In this document: positions 55,405 through 62,569 of the stretch, piece by piece
How positions within the stretch are numbered: position 1 is the stretch's first letter
Layout of the letters: each line of letters opens with the position of its first letter
Source of the DNA: Pirellula staleyi DSM 6068
GTDB lineage: Bacteria > Planctomycetota > Planctomycetia > Pirellulales > Pirellulaceae
Length of the DNA stretch: 64,000 nucleotides
Assembly (NCBI GenBank): GCA_945875845.1
Contig: CAMCMB010000011.1
Coordinates: 60,885-124,884 of the forward strand
Direction of reading: 5' to 3'
Made by a program: the position numbers and the translations under genes
Notes under the pieces: model-generated
What the model was told of the DNA's origin: nothing
The model's database searches: none
Seen by the model: only the letters and a program-made list of their open reading frames with translations

Positions 55405-55448
55405 GAAGAGAAAAAGATTCTGAAGGTTTTCCAGAATCTTTCTCTCGG
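55403..55448 (-). terminator. Strong hairpin between small gene and leader repeat
   Basis: CCGAAGAGAAAAAGATTCTG and CAGAATCTTTCTCTCGG pair over almost their whole length with a loop of about nine bases. It lies 20-65 bases after the stop of the leftward gene at 55467 and directly before leader copy 2. Terminator-like, without a clear T tract. Confidence 0.5.
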
Positions 55449-55466
55449 CGCATCGGTGTGCCGCGA

Positions 55467-55739
55467 TCAACTATCGCGACAGGTTTCCCAAGCCCGCTTG
55501 CTGCCGTAGCAGATCTGCCCGCCTTCGACGATGTAGACCGTGTTGTCGTCGGCGACGTCTTGGGCGTCGTCGTCTTCATCCTCATCGTCGGACGCGTCGT
55601 TCATGTCGCGGCCGCTAGTCACGCCGCAGATTCGGTTCTCGAAGGGCCAGTTCTGCTGGGTCATCAGCCGCACTTCGGCGTCGCCTCCGAACTCTTCGCG
55701 GTAGTCGTTGAGGATTTCGATCAGGGTGTCGAGATTCAT
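55467..55739 (-). CDS. Small acidic phage protein (unknown)
   Basis: 90 aa. NLDTLIEILNDYREEFGGDAEVRLMTQQNWPFENRICGV is followed by a very acidic stretch (about 17 Asp/Glu in 23 residues) and VYIVEGGQICYGSKRAWETC. The LIExLxxxxxxxGxDAEVRLxxQPxWPFE pattern is familiar from small phage proteins of unknown function. It stands behind leader copy 3. Confidence 0.75.
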   Translation of the reverse strand: MNLDTLIEILNDYREEFGGDAEVRLMTQQNWPFENRICGVTSGRDMNDASDDEDEDDDAQDVADDNTVYIVEGGQICYGSKRAWETCRDS

Positions 55740-55782
55740 GTTTGGTTCTCCGTTTGGGTGAATGAAAATTGGTTATGCGATA

Positions 55783-55820
55783 ACACACATGAGCCATGCG
55801 GTTTGAATAACCTCAAGCCG
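55783..55820 (-). repeat. Leader repeat, copy 3
   Basis: Plus-strand sense: ACACACATGAGCCATGCGGT then TTGAATAACCTCAAGCCG. The inverted pairing is reduced to GGTT...AACC. It is 44 bases upstream of the 55739 start codon. Confidence 0.8.
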
Positions 55821-56024
55821 ATTTCAGCAGCTTTTTCCCATGTTCTTCCATGTTTCTCGGGAGGCCTTACGGGCCCCGACGTTGGCCCGTGTTGCGATTT
55901 TTTGAATGTTGGGTACTTGGTCGAAAGTTCCCACAAGAACGCGACTGCGGGCGAGCGTCGCGACCAAGCGGAAGAGCGCCGCGCTTCCGTTCGCGGCGTC
56001 CGTGGCATTCCGCTGGTCTGTGGT
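55815..56024 (-). repeat. Long intergenic repeat, copy a
   Basis: About 200 bases between leader copy 3 and the next leftward gene, roughly three-quarters identical to 56935-57134. The shared anchors include CCCGTGTTGCG / CCCGTGTCGCG, GTTGGGTACTTGGTCGAA, CACAAGAACG, GTCGCGAC, TTCCGTTCG and GGTTTAG. No convincing gene; the frame similarity is discussed in the findings. Confidence 0.6.
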
Positions 56025-56282
56025 TTAGAGGATCTTTCCAAGGCGGCTGTTCTTCATCGCGTCCAGAGCTTGGATCGCGTTGAAGTGTTCGGTGAGAAGC
56101 GGGCCGGCGCTGGGTGTTTGTTGTGCGTCGGCGACCTCGAGGGTTTCCGCGAGGGTCATCAATCCCTCTATCGCCTTGTAGTAGGCTTCGCGGATCTCTT
56201 GGGCTTGGTGGGCGTCCATCGCCTTGAAGATCTGGCGAAGGGTTGCGTCCGTAGCTGCGTGTGGGTTGCTTGCGTTGGTCAT
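56025..56282 (-). CDS. Small helical protein (unknown)
   Basis: 85 aa: TDATLRQIFKAMDAHQAQEIREAYYKAIEGLMTLAETLEVADAQQ, then a helix with LLTEHFNAIQALDAM. Helical bundle-like, no family recognised. It stands behind leader copy 4 and is followed by long repeat copy a. Confidence 0.65.
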   Translation of the reverse strand: MTNASNPHAATDATLRQIFKAMDAHQAQEIREAYYKAIEGLMTLAETLEVADAQQTPSAGPLLTEHFNAIQALDAMKNSRLGKIL

Positions 56283-56329
56283 GTTTGTGTCTCCGTTTCG
56301 GAAAAGGGTTTGAATCGTTTACGCGATGA

Positions 56330-56367
56330 CACACATGAGCCATGCGGTTTCGATAACCTCAAGCCGA
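56330..56367 (-). repeat. Leader repeat, copy 4
   Basis: Plus-strand sense: ACACACATGAGCCATGCGGT then TTCGATAACCTCAAGCCG. Differs from copy 3 at only two or three positions. It is 48 bases upstream of the 56282 start codon. Confidence 0.8.
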
Positions 56368-56519
56368 GCATGCGAGAATTCGGGAAAGATTCTTCAGCTT
56401 TCTTTCCCGCGTGTTGGCTGGCGCAGAAGTTCGCGTATTGGGAGGACGCATATGTAGGCCCTCTATTAACTATCTATGCAAAAGAGGTTGAACGAGGTCC
56501 CAAAGAAACTCACGAGCAC

Positions 56520-56548
56520 TTCGCCGGCAGCGCTTGGCCGCCGGCGAA
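56520..56548 (-). other. GC-rich perfect hairpin after small gene
   Basis: TTCGCCGGC and GCCGGCGAA, a perfect 9-bp stem with an 11-base loop, 14 bases after the stop of the leftward gene at 56562. A second pairing block, CGGGAAAG/CTTTCCCG, lies at about 56383-56418. These would form RNA structure between the gene and leader copy 4; no T tract follows. Confidence 0.5.
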
Positions 56549-56561
56549 TCCGCGTTGTTCG

Positions 56562-56855
56562 TCAGTCTTTCCTCAAGAAGAACTCGAGCATTTTTTGTTG
56601 CTCGATAAGTTTTGCAAGTTCCGCTTTGGCCTCGCGTGCAGCGCGGAGGTCGCCCTCGGCGAAATCGACCCAGGACATGCTGCATGGTTGGTCGGCCAGC
56701 AATGCCTCGGTGTCTTTGACCGCACCTTGAGCGCGACGAAGCATGCATTGAGCCGCCTCGTCCATGCGGCGTATTGCATCGGGGATCATCCATTTGAGCC
56801 GTCGCAGTTGGTCCTGGATCGCTTGTTCGGCGCTCGTTTGATTCGTGTCGTTCAC
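56562..56855 (-). CDS. Small helical protein (unknown)
   Basis: 97 aa, almost fully helical with a coiled-coil tendency (AEQAIQDQLRRLKWMIPDAIRRMDEAAQCMLRRAQGAVKDTEALLAD, then LRAAREAKAELAKLIEQQKMLEFFLRKD). No family recognised. It stands behind leader copy 5. Confidence 0.65.
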   Translation of the reverse strand: MNDTNQTSAEQAIQDQLRRLKWMIPDAIRRMDEAAQCMLRRAQGAVKDTEALLADQPCSMSWVDFAEGDLRAAREAKAELAKLIEQQKMLEFFLRKD

Positions 56856-56901
56856 ATGTGTTTCTCCGTTTGGGAAAGGGAATGGAATCGTTTACGTGAT
56901 G

Positions 56902-56940
56902 ACACACATGAGCCATGCGGTTGGCGAAAGCTCAAGACGA
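56902..56940 (-). repeat. Leader repeat, copy 5
   Basis: Plus-strand sense: ACACACATGAGCCATGCGGT then TGGCGAAAGCTCAAGACGA. The second arm differs from the other copies while the first 20 bases are unchanged. It is 47 bases upstream of the 56855 start codon. Confidence 0.8.
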
Positions 56941-57134
56941 TTCCAGTAGCTTTTTCGAATGTTTTCCCATGTTTTTGCGAACGTCCCACGGTTCGCAACG
57001 TTGGCCCGTGTCGCGTCATTCTGGTTGTTGGGTACTTGGTCGAAGATGCTCACAAGAACGTGACACCGCGCAAATGTCGCGACGAAACGAAAGAACGCCG
57101 CGATTCCGTTCGTGGCGTTCTATGTGGTAGCGGT
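56935..57134 (-). repeat. Long intergenic repeat, copy b
   Basis: About 200 bases after the amidoligase gene, similar to copy a. It contains the perfect inverted repeat TTGCGAAC/GTTCGCAA with an 8-base loop. No gene. Confidence 0.6.
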
Positions 57135-57992
57135 TTAGCCCGCGCGGTCGTATTTACGGGCGAGCTCGAGGAGTTTGGTTTTGATCGTCTTCCATTCCGG
57201 TTTGGTTTCGCAGGCGACCTCTCCGTAGACCTTATCGCGAAGGGCACCCTTGTACCAACCTTTAGTCCATCCGAGTCGGTAGAACAATCGGTTGAGTTCG
57301 GTCTCGCCAAGGCCGGCACCAGGGCGATCCCAGCAACTCTTGGTACCTTCCTTCTTGATGTAATCCCATTCGCTGCATCGTTTGGTATTGAGGGCGAGTT
57401 CAACCAAACCCAAAACCATCATCAGGTATCCGACCACCTTGGTCTTATTGAGCGTTCCGCCGAAGGCTCGGAACTCGATTCGGTTCTTGCCGCGGGTCAG
57501 GTGGGTGAGGTTCAGCAGGTGGTAGCGATCCGATTCGCATCGGCTCTTGGCATTGTCTTTGTTGCCGTATTGTTTGATTCGCTTGGCGTACATCATTTGT
57601 TCTCGTTTGCGGGTTCCGGTCGAAGCGTAGATCGCTCGTTCGTGGTTGCCGACCAGGGAAATCAATCTTGCCAAGGCGGCTGCGTCTCCGTTCCAGCTAA
57701 CCGTTATGTGCAAACCGCAACTCGCATTTACTCGGCCCCCGCGAGCGTTGATTTGGTCGATCGCGTTCTCGATCTGGCGTACGCCTTCAGCCCCTTTGAG
57801 TATCGGGCTTACAAACTCGCATCCTTTGCGAGAGGTGTTCTCGGGTCGGATACTTCCGTCGCGTTCTGCTTTCCATCCGGTTGGCAGCCAAGGTACTTGG
57901 TATCCGCTGTGGTAAGGTCCGATCGGTGTGTTGTCGGTGCTTGGGAGGGTGGTTTCGAATTCAATTCCGAAGGCGATTTCGTTTGCGTTCAT
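57135..57992 (-). CDS. Amidoligase-family enzyme (COOH-NH2 ligase fold)
   Basis: 285 aa from the ATG of MNANEIAFGIEFETTLP; the frame extends upstream through leader copy 6 without a plausible start. Features of the amidoligase family are the GIEFET strand, WKAERDGSIRP, CEFVSPILKGAEGVRQIENAIDQINARGGRVNASCGLHITVSW and the later RYHLLNLTHLTRGKNRIEFRAFGGTLN. These ATP-dependent enzymes of the glutamine-synthetase-like fold join amines to carboxyl groups of peptides or metabolites. The target here is unknown. It is the rightmost gene of the leftward cluster and the only one with a clear enzyme family. Confidence 0.85.
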   Translation of the reverse strand: MNANEIAFGIEFETTLPSTDNTPIGPYHSGYQVPWLPTGWKAERDGSIRPENTSRKGCEFVSPILKGAEGVRQIENAIDQINARGGRVNASCGLHITVSWNGDAAALARLISLVGNHERAIYASTGTRKREQMMYAKRIKQYGNKDNAKSRCESDRYHLLNLTHLTRGKNRIEFRAFGGTLNKTKVVGYLMMVLGLVELALNTKRCSEWDYIKKEGTKSCWDRPGAGLGETELNRLFYRLGWTKGWYKGALRDKVYGEVACETKPEWKTIKTKLLELARKYDRAG

Positions 57993-58050
57993 CGTTCTGT
58001 TCCTTTGTGGTTCGAGGTGTGTTTTGCGTCGCGTTTTCTGCGTCGCGATG

Positions 58051-58088
58051 ACACACATGAGCCATGCGTTTCGAGGAACATCCAGCCG
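58051..58088 (-). repeat. Leader repeat, copy 6
   Basis: Plus-strand sense: ACACACATGAGCCATGCG then TTTCGAGGAACATCCAGCCG. It is the most divergent second half, with an intact first 18 bases, 59 bases upstream of the amidoligase start codon. The gap to the divergent packaging genes (57993-58266) holds nothing else recognisable except palindromic GGCCACCGGTGCCCC-type sequence. Confidence 0.75.
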
Positions 58089-58266
58089 ATTCCTGCATGT
58101 TTTTCCAGTAATTCTGCATGTTTTCTGGGAGGCCACCGGTGCCCCAACATTACGCCACCGTCGCGTCCAAACATGCTCCGCATAACGAGGCGAACATGCG
58201 GCTAGAACGCGACATTGCGAAAACGGTGGCCCCACGTTTCGAGATGCCAAACCATGGAGGAATGCG

Positions 58267-58473
58267 ATGAGTGAAGGAAACAACCAGGTCGATCCGACGA
58301 GGCTCTCGGTAGAACAAGCAGCGAAGCTTTTGTCAGCCGCTTACCGAGAACGCATCGAGCCAGAGAAGATCCGACTAGACCTTCAAGGAGGTGCGCCGGT
58401 GAACGTTGATGGAACGATCAACCTCGTGCACTACAGCGCATGGCAAGCAAAGGAGATGGGACGTGGCGAGTGA
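58267..58473 (+). CDS. Small terminase-like DNA-packaging protein
   Basis: 68 aa. RLSVEQAAKLLSAAYRERIEPEKIRLDLQGGAPVNVDGTINLVHYSAWQAKEM has a helix-turn-helix look, and its second half resembles the N terminus of the following large terminase. GGAGGAATGCG provides the ribosome-binding site. Its stop overlaps the GTG start of the large subunit. DNA recognition during packaging is inferred from position. Confidence 0.6.
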   Translation: MSEGNNQVDPTRLSVEQAAKLLSAAYRERIEPEKIRLDLQGGAPVNVDGTINLVHYSAWQAKEMGRGE

Positions 58474-60730
58474 TCCAAGGAAACTAAAACCAAGCGAGTT
58501 ATGCCGACTACTCAATTCAACGCCATTAGGCGAGGTGATCAGCGAACGGCAACTCTATCGGCATCGTCAACGCGCCGGCGCACGCATCGGTGACAACAAA
58601 ACCGTTGACTTGCTTCGCTATTGCGCATGGATGCATGTCGTACGACATACGCCTCGAACGACAAACGGTGTCGATCCATACGATGCGATGAAGGAACGAG
58701 CGCGTGCACGCAATGCAGCGCTCGCGCTTGCCGGACGCGACATTGGTGAACTACCAGAGGTCGATAACCTAGACCGCAAAGATCGTGCATCACGTGACTT
58801 CAGGTACTTTTGCGAGACATACTTTCCGCTCACGTTTCATCTCGCCTGGTCGCCGGACCATATCAAGGTCATCAATAAGATTGAGCAAGCCGTTGTGCAT
58901 GGAGGTTTGTTCGCATTGGCGATGGCACGCGGTAGCGGTAAAAGCTCGATTGCTGAAGTCGCATGTATTTGGGCAGTGCTCTATGGTCATCGCAACTTCG
59001 TATGTTTGATCGGCAGCGATGAAGGGCACGCATGTGATATGCTCGACTCAATCAAAACAGAACTCGACAGCAACGAGCTGCTCTTAGCCGACTTCCCCGA
59101 GGTCTGCTTCCCGATTCAAGCTCTCGATGGAATCTCGAATCGCGCAAATGGTCAGCTCTACAAAGGCAAACGCACGCAGATCGGATGGACCGCAAAAGAA
59201 GTCGTACTGCCAACGATCGAAGGCAGCAGCGCGAGCGGAGCGATTATCAAGGTCGCCGGCCTAACAGGCCGCATCCGAGGTATGAAGTTCAAACGACCCG
59301 ACGGCAGAACAGTGCGACCGAGTCTCGTGGTACTCGATGATCCGCAAACGGATGAGAGCGCTCGTTCGCTCTCGCAATGCGCGAATCGCGAAAGTATCCT
59401 CGCCGGCGCAGTGCTTGGCCTAGCTGGTCCTGGCAAGAAGATCTCTGGCATCATGCCCTGCACGGTTATTCGTCCAGGTGACATGGCAGACAATATCCTC
59501 GATAGAAATCGACACCCGGAGTGGAATGGCGAGCGCACCAAGATGGTATATGCGTTTCCCAAGAATGAATTGTTATGGGAACGTTACGCCGAGATCCGCG
59601 CCGAAGGGATGCGTGGCGGTGATGGAGGTGAAGCGGCGACCGAGTTTTATCGGCTGAACCAAGCCGCGATGGATGAAGGTGCTATTGTCGCTTGGCAGGA
59701 GCGATTCAACTACGACGAACTTTCCGCGATCCAGCACGCGATGAATCTCAAACTGCAAGACGAGGCAGCGTTCTTCGCCGAGTACCAGAACCAACCATTG
59801 CCTGCAGAAACGGTGGTTGATGGGATGCTCAAGCCAGAAGAAGTGTCGACGAAGATCAACCGCATGGATCGTGGCTTGGTTTCGATTGGGGCGAATCATC
59901 TCACCGCCTTCATCGACGTCCAGCAGAAGTTGCTTTTCTATGTGGTCGCAGCATGGGAGGACGACTTCACGGGATATGTGATTGACTACGGTTGTTACCC
60001 CGACCAGCAGCGTCCGTATTTCACACTACGCGAGGCACGGCAAACGCTGAGCTCCGAAGCGACGGGAACCGGACTCGAGGGATCGATCTATGCCGGCCTC
60101 GAATCACTAACTTCAAAACTACTCGATCGCGAATGGCAGCGAGACGACGGCGCTGCGATGCGTATCGGTCGCTGTTTGATCGACGCTAACTGGGGCCAAT
60201 CGACGGATGTGGTCTACCAGTTCTGTCGGCAGTCCAAAAACGCCGCTGTGGTCATCCCCAGCCACGGTCGGTTTGTCGGTGCGTCGAGCTTGCCGTTTGG
60301 CGAGTATCGCCGCCGGCCAGGCGATCGCGTAGGACTCAACTGGCGTATCCCGAACGTTCATGGCAAGCGCGCAATCCGTCACGTGGTCTACGATACCAAC
60401 TGGTGGAAGTCGTTTATCAATGCTCGCCTTCGTGTCTCTATGGGTGATCGCGGCTGCCTGTCGCTCTTTGGCACAAACGCCGAAACGCATCGTATGTTCG
60501 CCGAGCATTTAACCTCAGAGTACTTCATCAAGACCGAGGCCCGCAGTCGGAACGTTGATGAATGGAAGCAGCGACCGGAGCAGCCGGACAACCACTGGTT
60601 CGACTGCCTTGTGGGTTCCGCAGTTGCGGCATCGATGCAAGGAGCAATTTTATTTGGAATTGATTCAACACGCGAAATAGCCCCAAAACGCTTGAGTTTT
60701 AAGGACATCCAGCAGAACCGACGCAAATAG
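58463..60730 (+). CDS. Phage terminase large subunit (GpA-like)
   Basis: 755 aa from a GTG with AAGGAGATGG upstream, overlapping the previous gene. An N-terminal unit of about 70 residues (PSELCRLLNSTPLGEVISERQLYRHRQRAGARIGDNKTVDLLRYCAWM) precedes the ATPase: LFALAMARGSGKSSIAEVA (Walker A, about 149-167) and RPSLVVLDDPQTDE (Walker B). The C-terminal half contains LTAFIDVQQKLLFYVVAAWEDDFTGYVIDYG and CLIDANWGQSTDVVYQF, the acidic nuclease core. It cuts concatemeric DNA and drives it into the prohead. The subfamily seems close to the GpA type of lambda-like phages. Confidence 0.92.
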   Translation: MASDPRKLKPSELCRLLNSTPLGEVISERQLYRHRQRAGARIGDNKTVDLLRYCAWMHVVRHTPRTTNGVDPYDAMKERARARNAALALAGRDIGELPEVDNLDRKDRASRDFRYFCETYFPLTFHLAWSPDHIKVINKIEQAVVHGGLFALAMARGSGKSSIAEVACIWAVLYGHRNFVCLIGSDEGHACDMLDSIKTELDSNELLLADFPEVCFPIQALDGISNRANGQLYKGKRTQIGWTAKEVVLPTIEGSSASGAIIKVAGLTGRIRGMKFKRPDGRTVRPSLVVLDDPQTDESARSLSQCANRESILAGAVLGLAGPGKKISGIMPCTVIRPGDMADNILDRNRHPEWNGERTKMVYAFPKNELLWERYAEIRAEGMRGGDGGEAATEFYRLNQAAMDEGAIVAWQERFNYDELSAIQHAMNLKLQDEAAFFAEYQNQPLPAETVVDGMLKPEEVSTKINRMDRGLVSIGANHLTAFIDVQQKLLFYVVAAWEDDFTGYVIDYGCYPDQQRPYFTLREARQTLSSEATGTGLEGSIYAGLESLTSKLLDREWQRDDGAAMRIGRCLIDANWGQSTDVVYQFCRQSKNAAVVIPSHGRFVGASSLPFGEYRRRPGDRVGLNWRIPNVHGKRAIRHVVYDTNWWKSFINARLRVSMGDRGCLSLFGTNAETHRMFAEHLTSEYFIKTEARSRNVDEWKQRPEQPDNHWFDCLVGSAVAASMQGAILFGIDSTREIAPKRLSFKDIQQNRRK

Positions 60731-60732
60731 TT

Positions 60733-60776
60733 TTGGGACGTCGTTCGGACAAATTGCATAGTTAGTACTGGAAGAG
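60733..60776 (+). promoter_or_regulatory. Candidate phage promoter element, copy 2
   Basis: Starts two bases after the terminase stop: TTGGGACGTCGTT, variable part, CAAATTGCATAG, TTAGT, ACTGG. TTGGGA and CATAGT 18 bases apart resemble -35 and -10 boxes (four of six matches each). It is about 40-80 bases ahead of the next start codon, with high similarity to copy 1 in the sigma gene. Could drive the head genes. Confidence 0.45.
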
Positions 60777-60814
60777 GCAATCGAGTTTCTTTTTCGCTCG
60801 AAGAGGGTTTCCAG

Positions 60815-61012
60815 ATGTCAGACAACTTGCAAGAGACGATTCGCGAGAGTGCGAAAGCACCTGCTAAGGCATCGGGAGATGCCGGAAGCGTCGAGCAGCA
60901 CAAGCTCACGGAGCAGATCGCTGCTGACAAGTATCTGGCTTCTAAGGCAGCCGCCTCTCAACCGAAGCGTGGTCTTCGTTTCAACAAGCTCGTGCCACCG
61001 GGTGCGGACTAA
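60815..61012 (+). CDS. Small phage protein between terminase and portal (unknown)
   Basis: 65 aa, helical and charged (NLQETIRESAKAPAKASGDAGSVEQHKLTEQIAADKYLASKAAA), ending in basic KRGLRFNKLVPPGAD. Good ribosome-binding sequence GAAGAGGG. The position is that of the head-completion gene W in lambda-like phages; sequence similarity is not evident, so the role is unproved. Confidence 0.7.
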   Translation: MSDNLQETIRESAKAPAKASGDAGSVEQHKLTEQIAADKYLASKAAASQPKRGLRFNKLVPPGAD

Positions 61013-61084
61013 TCGGTTCGCAACTGATCGAGCTTGATTCTATAGGCAGGGGTGTCGGGTTTAACAGAAGGGATTGATTCACGG

Positions 61085-62569
61085 ATGTTTAAGTTGTTGT
61101 CAGGGATTCTGAGCAAGAACGGCGATCGCAAAGATCGGTCGCTCGTCCGTGGACGCTCGGCCCGACACCCCTGGTCGTTGGTGAGAATGCTTGGACGCTA
61201 CGATGCTGCGACCACCACGATCGACAACGTTCGCCACTGGGCGGCGGCTGACGGACTATCGGCTAGCGCGGCCAATAGTCCCGAGGTGCGTCGCACGCTA
61301 CGCAATCGTTCGCGGTACGAGATCGCGAACAACTCTTATGCCCGAGGCATTTCGCTGACTCTGGCCAACGACTGTGTTGGTACCGGACCTCGATTGCAAA
61401 TGCTGACTGCGGATGCATTTGCCAACCGCTTCGTTGAGCAGGAGTTCTTTGCTTGGGCTGATGCAGTTGGCCTCGCAGAGAAGCTACGCACAATGCGGCT
61501 CGCTCGCGTTTCAGATGGTGAATCATTTGGGTTGCTGACCAGTAACCCGAGAATCGATTCGCCTGTTCAACTTGATTTGAAGTTGGTCGAAGCCGAACAA
61601 GTTACATCGCCAATCTTGGCTCTCGACAGTTATCGCTACCTCGATGGCATCCGCTTTGATGAGCACGGTAATCCGATCTCATACGATGTTCTTCGAGAAC
61701 ATCCAGGCGATGACGCATTCTCCTTGACTGAGAATTACGACACCATCGAGTCGAGCTCCATTCTTCACTACTTCCGCAGCGATCGCCCAGGGCAGATTCG
61801 CGGTATCCCCGACATCACGCCGGCACTGCCACTGTTTGCCCAACTGCGTCGATTCACCCTTGCTGTTTTGGCGGCTGCGGAAACGGCGGCTGACTTCGCA
61901 GGGATTCTTTACACCGATGCGCCGGCAGGTGGCGAAGCCGATGCGGCAGAACCGTTCGAGCCGATCGAACTGGAGAAGCGAGCGCTCCTAACGATGCCAG
62001 GCGGTTGGAAGATGGCTCAGATGCACGCTGAGCAACCGGCGACCACGTACGCCGAGTTCAAGCGTGAAATTCTCAACGAAATCGCACGTTGTTTGAACAT
62101 GCCGTTCAATGTCGCTGCCGGTAATTCGTCGGGTTACAACTACGCCTCTGGGCGACTCGATCATCAAACCTACTTCAAGTCGATCCGTGTCGAGCAATCA
62201 CAAATGGCTCGCACCATTCTGGATCGCATTCTGTATGCATGGCTGCGCGAGGCGATTCTCATCGAAGGCTATCTGCCTAATTCGCTTCGCACTCTTGACT
62301 CGTCGTTCGAGCATCAATGGTTTTGGGACGGACATGAGCATGTCGACCCGGCCAAAGAAGCCAATGCCCAGAAAATCCGCCTCGCCAATCATACGACAAC
62401 TCTGGCCCATGAATACGCGAGGCAGGGGCGTGATTGGGAGGCGGAACTTAAACAACGCGCGAAAGAGATCTCGCTCATGCGCGAGCTGGGACTCTCGGCC
62501 GATTCAACTTCACTTTCTCCAGGAGATGTAACGGATGACGAAGACATTGCAGTCGAACCAGCAGAGTGA
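61085..62569 (+). CDS. Phage portal protein (lambda family)
   Basis: 494 aa from the ATG of MFKLLSGILSKNG; a GTG eleven codons earlier (61052) preceded by GGCAGGG is also possible. The sequence contains RSRYEIANNSYARGISLTLANDCVGTGPRLQML, LRTMRLARVSDGESFG, LLTSNPRI, IRFDEHGNPISYDVLREHPGD and the LHYFRSDRPGQIRGIPDITPAL segment, all typical of lambda-type portals, as is LNMPFNVAAGNSSGYNYASGRLDHQTYFKSIRVEQ. Twelve copies would form the ring through which DNA enters the head. Its end overlaps the protease-capsid gene by 35 bases. Confidence 0.95.
   Translation: MFKLLSGILSKNGDRKDRSLVRGRSARHPWSLVRMLGRYDAATTTIDNVRHWAAADGLSASAANSPEVRRTLRNRSRYEIANNSYARGISLTLANDCVGTGPRLQMLTADAFANRFVEQEFFAWADAVGLAEKLRTMRLARVSDGESFGLLTSNPRIDSPVQLDLKLVEAEQVTSPILALDSYRYLDGIRFDEHGNPISYDVLREHPGDDAFSLTENYDTIESSSILHYFRSDRPGQIRGIPDITPALPLFAQLRRFTLAVLAAAETAADFAGILYTDAPAGGEADAAEPFEPIELEKRALLTMPGGWKMAQMHAEQPATTYAEFKREILNEIARCLNMPFNVAAGNSSGYNYASGRLDHQTYFKSIRVEQSQMARTILDRILYAWLREAILIEGYLPNSLRTLDSSFEHQWFWDGHEHVDPAKEANAQKIRLANHTTTLAHEYARQGRDWEAELKQRAKEISLMRELGLSADSTSLSPGDVTDDEDIAVEPAE

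Noticed and set aside
55033..58090. Leader repeats as integron attC sites
   Set aside because: The gene-plus-palindrome layout resembles integron cassettes, but the GTTRRRY / RYYYAAC core sites are missing, the elements lie ahead of genes rather than after them, and no tyrosine integron integrase is present.
55033..58090. Leader repeats as a CRISPR array or as conserved MAHVCHR-type small genes
   Set aside because: Spacing is 300-1100 bases with genes in between, so not CRISPR. The short frames starting MAHVC run into different reading frames and stops (copy 1 stops after five codons), so the conserved part looks like regulatory DNA or RNA rather than a coding start.
52614..58205. An 1863-codon open frame on the plus strand, with recurring DDTHEPCG-type phrases
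   Set aside because: It lies antisense to eleven or more recognisable leftward genes (STRATI-type, DUF4314, HARE-HTH, amidoligase). The recurring phrase is just the leader repeat read on the wrong strand, and there is no domain or plausible composition. High GC in codon third positions on the opposite strand explains its length.
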